A stretch of DNA of 64,000 nucleotides from Candidatus Obscuribacterales bacterium (GTDB taxonomy: Bacteria > Cyanobacteriota > Vampirovibrionia > Obscuribacterales > Obscuribacteraceae): positions 186,001 through 250,000 of the forward strand of contig JACKCM010000003.1 of assembly GCA_020634035.1 (NCBI GenBank), written 5' to 3'. Both the position numbers and the translations under genes were made by a program. The stretch's first letter is position 1, and each line of letters starts with the position of its first letter. Shown here in pieces: positions 62,631 to 64,000 of the stretch. Under the pieces are notes generated by a model. The model ran no database searches, was not told the DNA's origin, and worked only from the letters and a program-made list of their open reading frames with translations.

Positions 62631-64000
62631 CTATCTTCGTTTCAACTGAATATTATTGCTCCCATCTGAGATATAAATGGCGAGACGATCATTCCATGGT
62701 CTGCCGTATATCGTTATCTTTCCCTGTACCTCCTGGTTCGGTCGGACTAAACTGGCGTCAAACTTGGCTTGCAATGTCTCTTTCGAGATCTTGCGCGTCC
62801 CTTCAGAGATGGAGACATCATCAGAAGAGACCTTGAAGTCTTTATCTCCGGAGTTTTTAATCGCCACGGATAATATCGACTTTCGAGCCGTAATGTTGAC
62901 ATTTCTGAGCTCGAAGCTAATCGGGCTCATGTCTACTTTCTTGGGTGGAGCCGGTTTTTCTGCGGGCACTGCAGCTTTCGACGCTACCTTAGTTGTAGAA
63001 CTCTTTGTGGAAGGGCTTGGTGCAAGATCATTGCCCTTCTTGCCGAAAAGAGAGAAACCGGATTTCTCGCTTTCGGGCTTCGCTTTTTTAACGACTTTCT
63101 CTACTTTCTTTTCAGAAACATCTTTATTAGAGTTGCCGCCAAAAAAGATTCTTCCCACCGAACCAAATACGCCTTTACCACCACCGGATTCGGGCTCCAT
63201 CTCCATGGGCTGAACTGACTTCTCAGCCTGGGCCAGAGCACCGACACTGGGGGTGACACCTGAAATTCTTCCGATTACCGATCTGGCTGATTTAGCACCG
63301 GATAGAGCAGCCAGCTCGTATTGAGCAGCTTTCATATCCTCTTTAGCCGAATCCGCTTCATTCTCAGAGGCAGCCAGATCGGCGCTTGCCCTCTGTTTTT
63401 CAGCATTTGATCTGGCGACCTGTATCTCTTGTTTGCGAGCGGCTACGGTCTGCTGAGCCAGAACATACTTATTGTAGGTATGCAGATATCTGTAGTAAGA
63501 CTGCACCAGATCATTCTGGAGCTTTATAACTCGGTCCTGGACCTTTTTGTTCAGTTTGAGCGGACGGAAGATGGTAACCACTCGACGGTTAGGAACCGAA
63601 AACATTCCACGGCTAGAGTCAGGAGGCATACCCACGCTGACGCGACGCAGAACTCCTTCCAGCTTGTCGTCCTCGGCCAGGACATCGTGGAAAGAATAAC
63701 TGCCCAGGGCACCATCCCAGAGGATCTTCAAGTCGTCTCTCTGTTTGTAGGGAGAGCGGGGAGACATACCGGTAGGCCGAATCGGTACGAATTCGGCGAC
63801 CTCCTCTTCTGCTTTCTTCTGACGCGGAGCTTCGTCATCCTGATCCATGACAGAAGGACGACCACTGCCTGACCCGAACAGACCCTTGGGCCGCTTGGGC
63901 TCCTCAGGTTCAGCCTGGGCGGGAGGCTGTTGTTGAGGAGGATAAGGACTTCCATAATAGGGATTGTAGGGCGGAGGATAAGAAGGATAGCCGTAGGGAT
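62631..64000 (-). CDS. Coiled-coil TolC-like protein, 5' end beyond the window
   Basis: The frame is open to the right edge, so the N-terminus is missing; about 455 residues are visible. The visible start is Pro/Tyr/Gln-rich (PYGYPSYPPPYNPYYG-like), then a segment ending near the internal Met at 63848. Residues beyond that contain a small domain (ILWDGALGSYSFHDVLAEDDKLEG), a long coiled coil (VIKLQNDLVQSYYRYLHTYNKYVLAQQ, and RKQEIQVARSNAEKQ through AAQYELAALSGAKS) resembling one TolC hairpin, a Lys/Ser-rich linker, and a C-terminal beta domain (ISFELRNVNITARKSILSVAIKNSG). It could be an envelope-spanning part of the apparatus. Family membership is not proven. Confidence 0.65.
   Translation of the reverse strand, partial: PYGYPSYPPPYNPYYGSPYPPQQQPPAQAEPEEPKRPKGLFGSGSGRPSVMDQDDEAPRQKKAEEEVAEFVPIRPTGMSPRSPYKQRDDLKILWDGALGSYSFHDVLAEDDKLEGVLRRVSVGMPPDSSRGMFSVPNRRVVTIFRPLKLNKKVQDRVIKLQNDLVQSYYRYLHTYNKYVLAQQTVAARKQEIQVARSNAEKQRASADLAASENEADSAKEDMKAAQYELAALSGAKSARSVIGRISGVTPSVGALAQAEKSVQPMEMEPESGGGKGVFGSVGRIFFGGNSNKDVSEKKVEKVVKKAKPESEKSGFSLFGKKGNDLAPSPSTKSSTTKVASKAAVPAEKPAPPKKVDMSPISFELRNVNITARKSILSVAIKNSGDKDFKVSSDDVSISEGTRKISKETLQAKFDASLVRPNQEVQGKITIYGRPWNDRLAIYISDGSNNIQLKRR

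Noticed and set aside
48691..64000. Conjugative plasmid or integrative element
   Set aside because: No relaxase, integrase, attachment repeats or coupling protein is visible, and the flanking genes are housekeeping (riboflavin). The right side is not visible, so this is provisional.

Overview
The window is a gene-dense stretch of a bacterial chromosome with short spacers, frequent ATGA-type or 4-14 bp gene overlaps, and GTG/TTG starts. Many products carry tetratricopeptide (TPR) repeats. A heptosyltransferase-like GT9 enzyme and several exported envelope proteins point to a diderm cell. Together with the cyanobacterial-style SLOG protein next to mraY and the VirB-type secretion genes, this suggests a non-photosynthetic relative of Cyanobacteria (Vampirovibrionia/Melainabacteria, perhaps Obscuribacterales). 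That assignment is inference; no rRNA or other phylogenetic marker gene was used. I see no insertion sequence, integrase, relaxase, CRISPR array or rRNA operon.

Layout. 1-6.5 kb: a truncated TPR gene, mraY with a SLOG/DprA-like partner, pcrA helicase and ndk. 6.5-12.9 kb: surface-glycan genes (GT9 transferase, DegT aminotransferase, hexapeptide acyltransferase, GT-C membrane glycosyltransferase), interrupted by a small histone-like protein with a ribbon-helix-helix tail. 12.9-19.2 kb: a SelB-like factor, DedA, a small RHH-like protein facing a VirB8-like membrane protein across a perfect 30-bp palindrome, tRNA-Phe, a purple-acid-phosphatase-like enzyme and a TMEM14 protein. 19.2-30.3 kb: an aminotransferase, then two divergent envelope operons. 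One holds a minimal penicillin-binding transpeptidase, a SpoIID transglycosylase, a TPR protein and a small protein; the other holds an AMMECR1-domain protein, a thioester alpha-2-macroglobulin and a VanW protein. 30.3-46 kb: membrane and hypothetical proteins, a CoA-ester module (phenylacetate-CoA-ligase-like enzyme, three consecutive crotonases and, nearby, a thiolase), NAD-dependent DNA ligase, an RDD protein, an SDR-SCP2-like fusion and a tandem aspartic protease. 46-48.6 kb: riboflavin genes (ribE-ribBA-ribH).

48.7-64 kb is the most unusual part: a single-strand cluster resembling a type IV secretion system. Read in the direction of transcription it has a TolC-like coiled-coil protein cut by the window edge, two tandem VirB6-like membrane proteins (about 920 and 2030 aa), a DUF2225 protein, a VirB3/PrgI-like protein, a VirB4 ATPase and two small membrane proteins, one VirB8-like. 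The 2030-residue protein carries a Gly/Ser/Ala linker and five copies of a diverged unit of roughly 150 residues. No coupling protein, VirB11 or relaxase is visible, so this looks more like a dedicated secretion or contact apparatus than a conjugative element. The cluster continues beyond the right edge.
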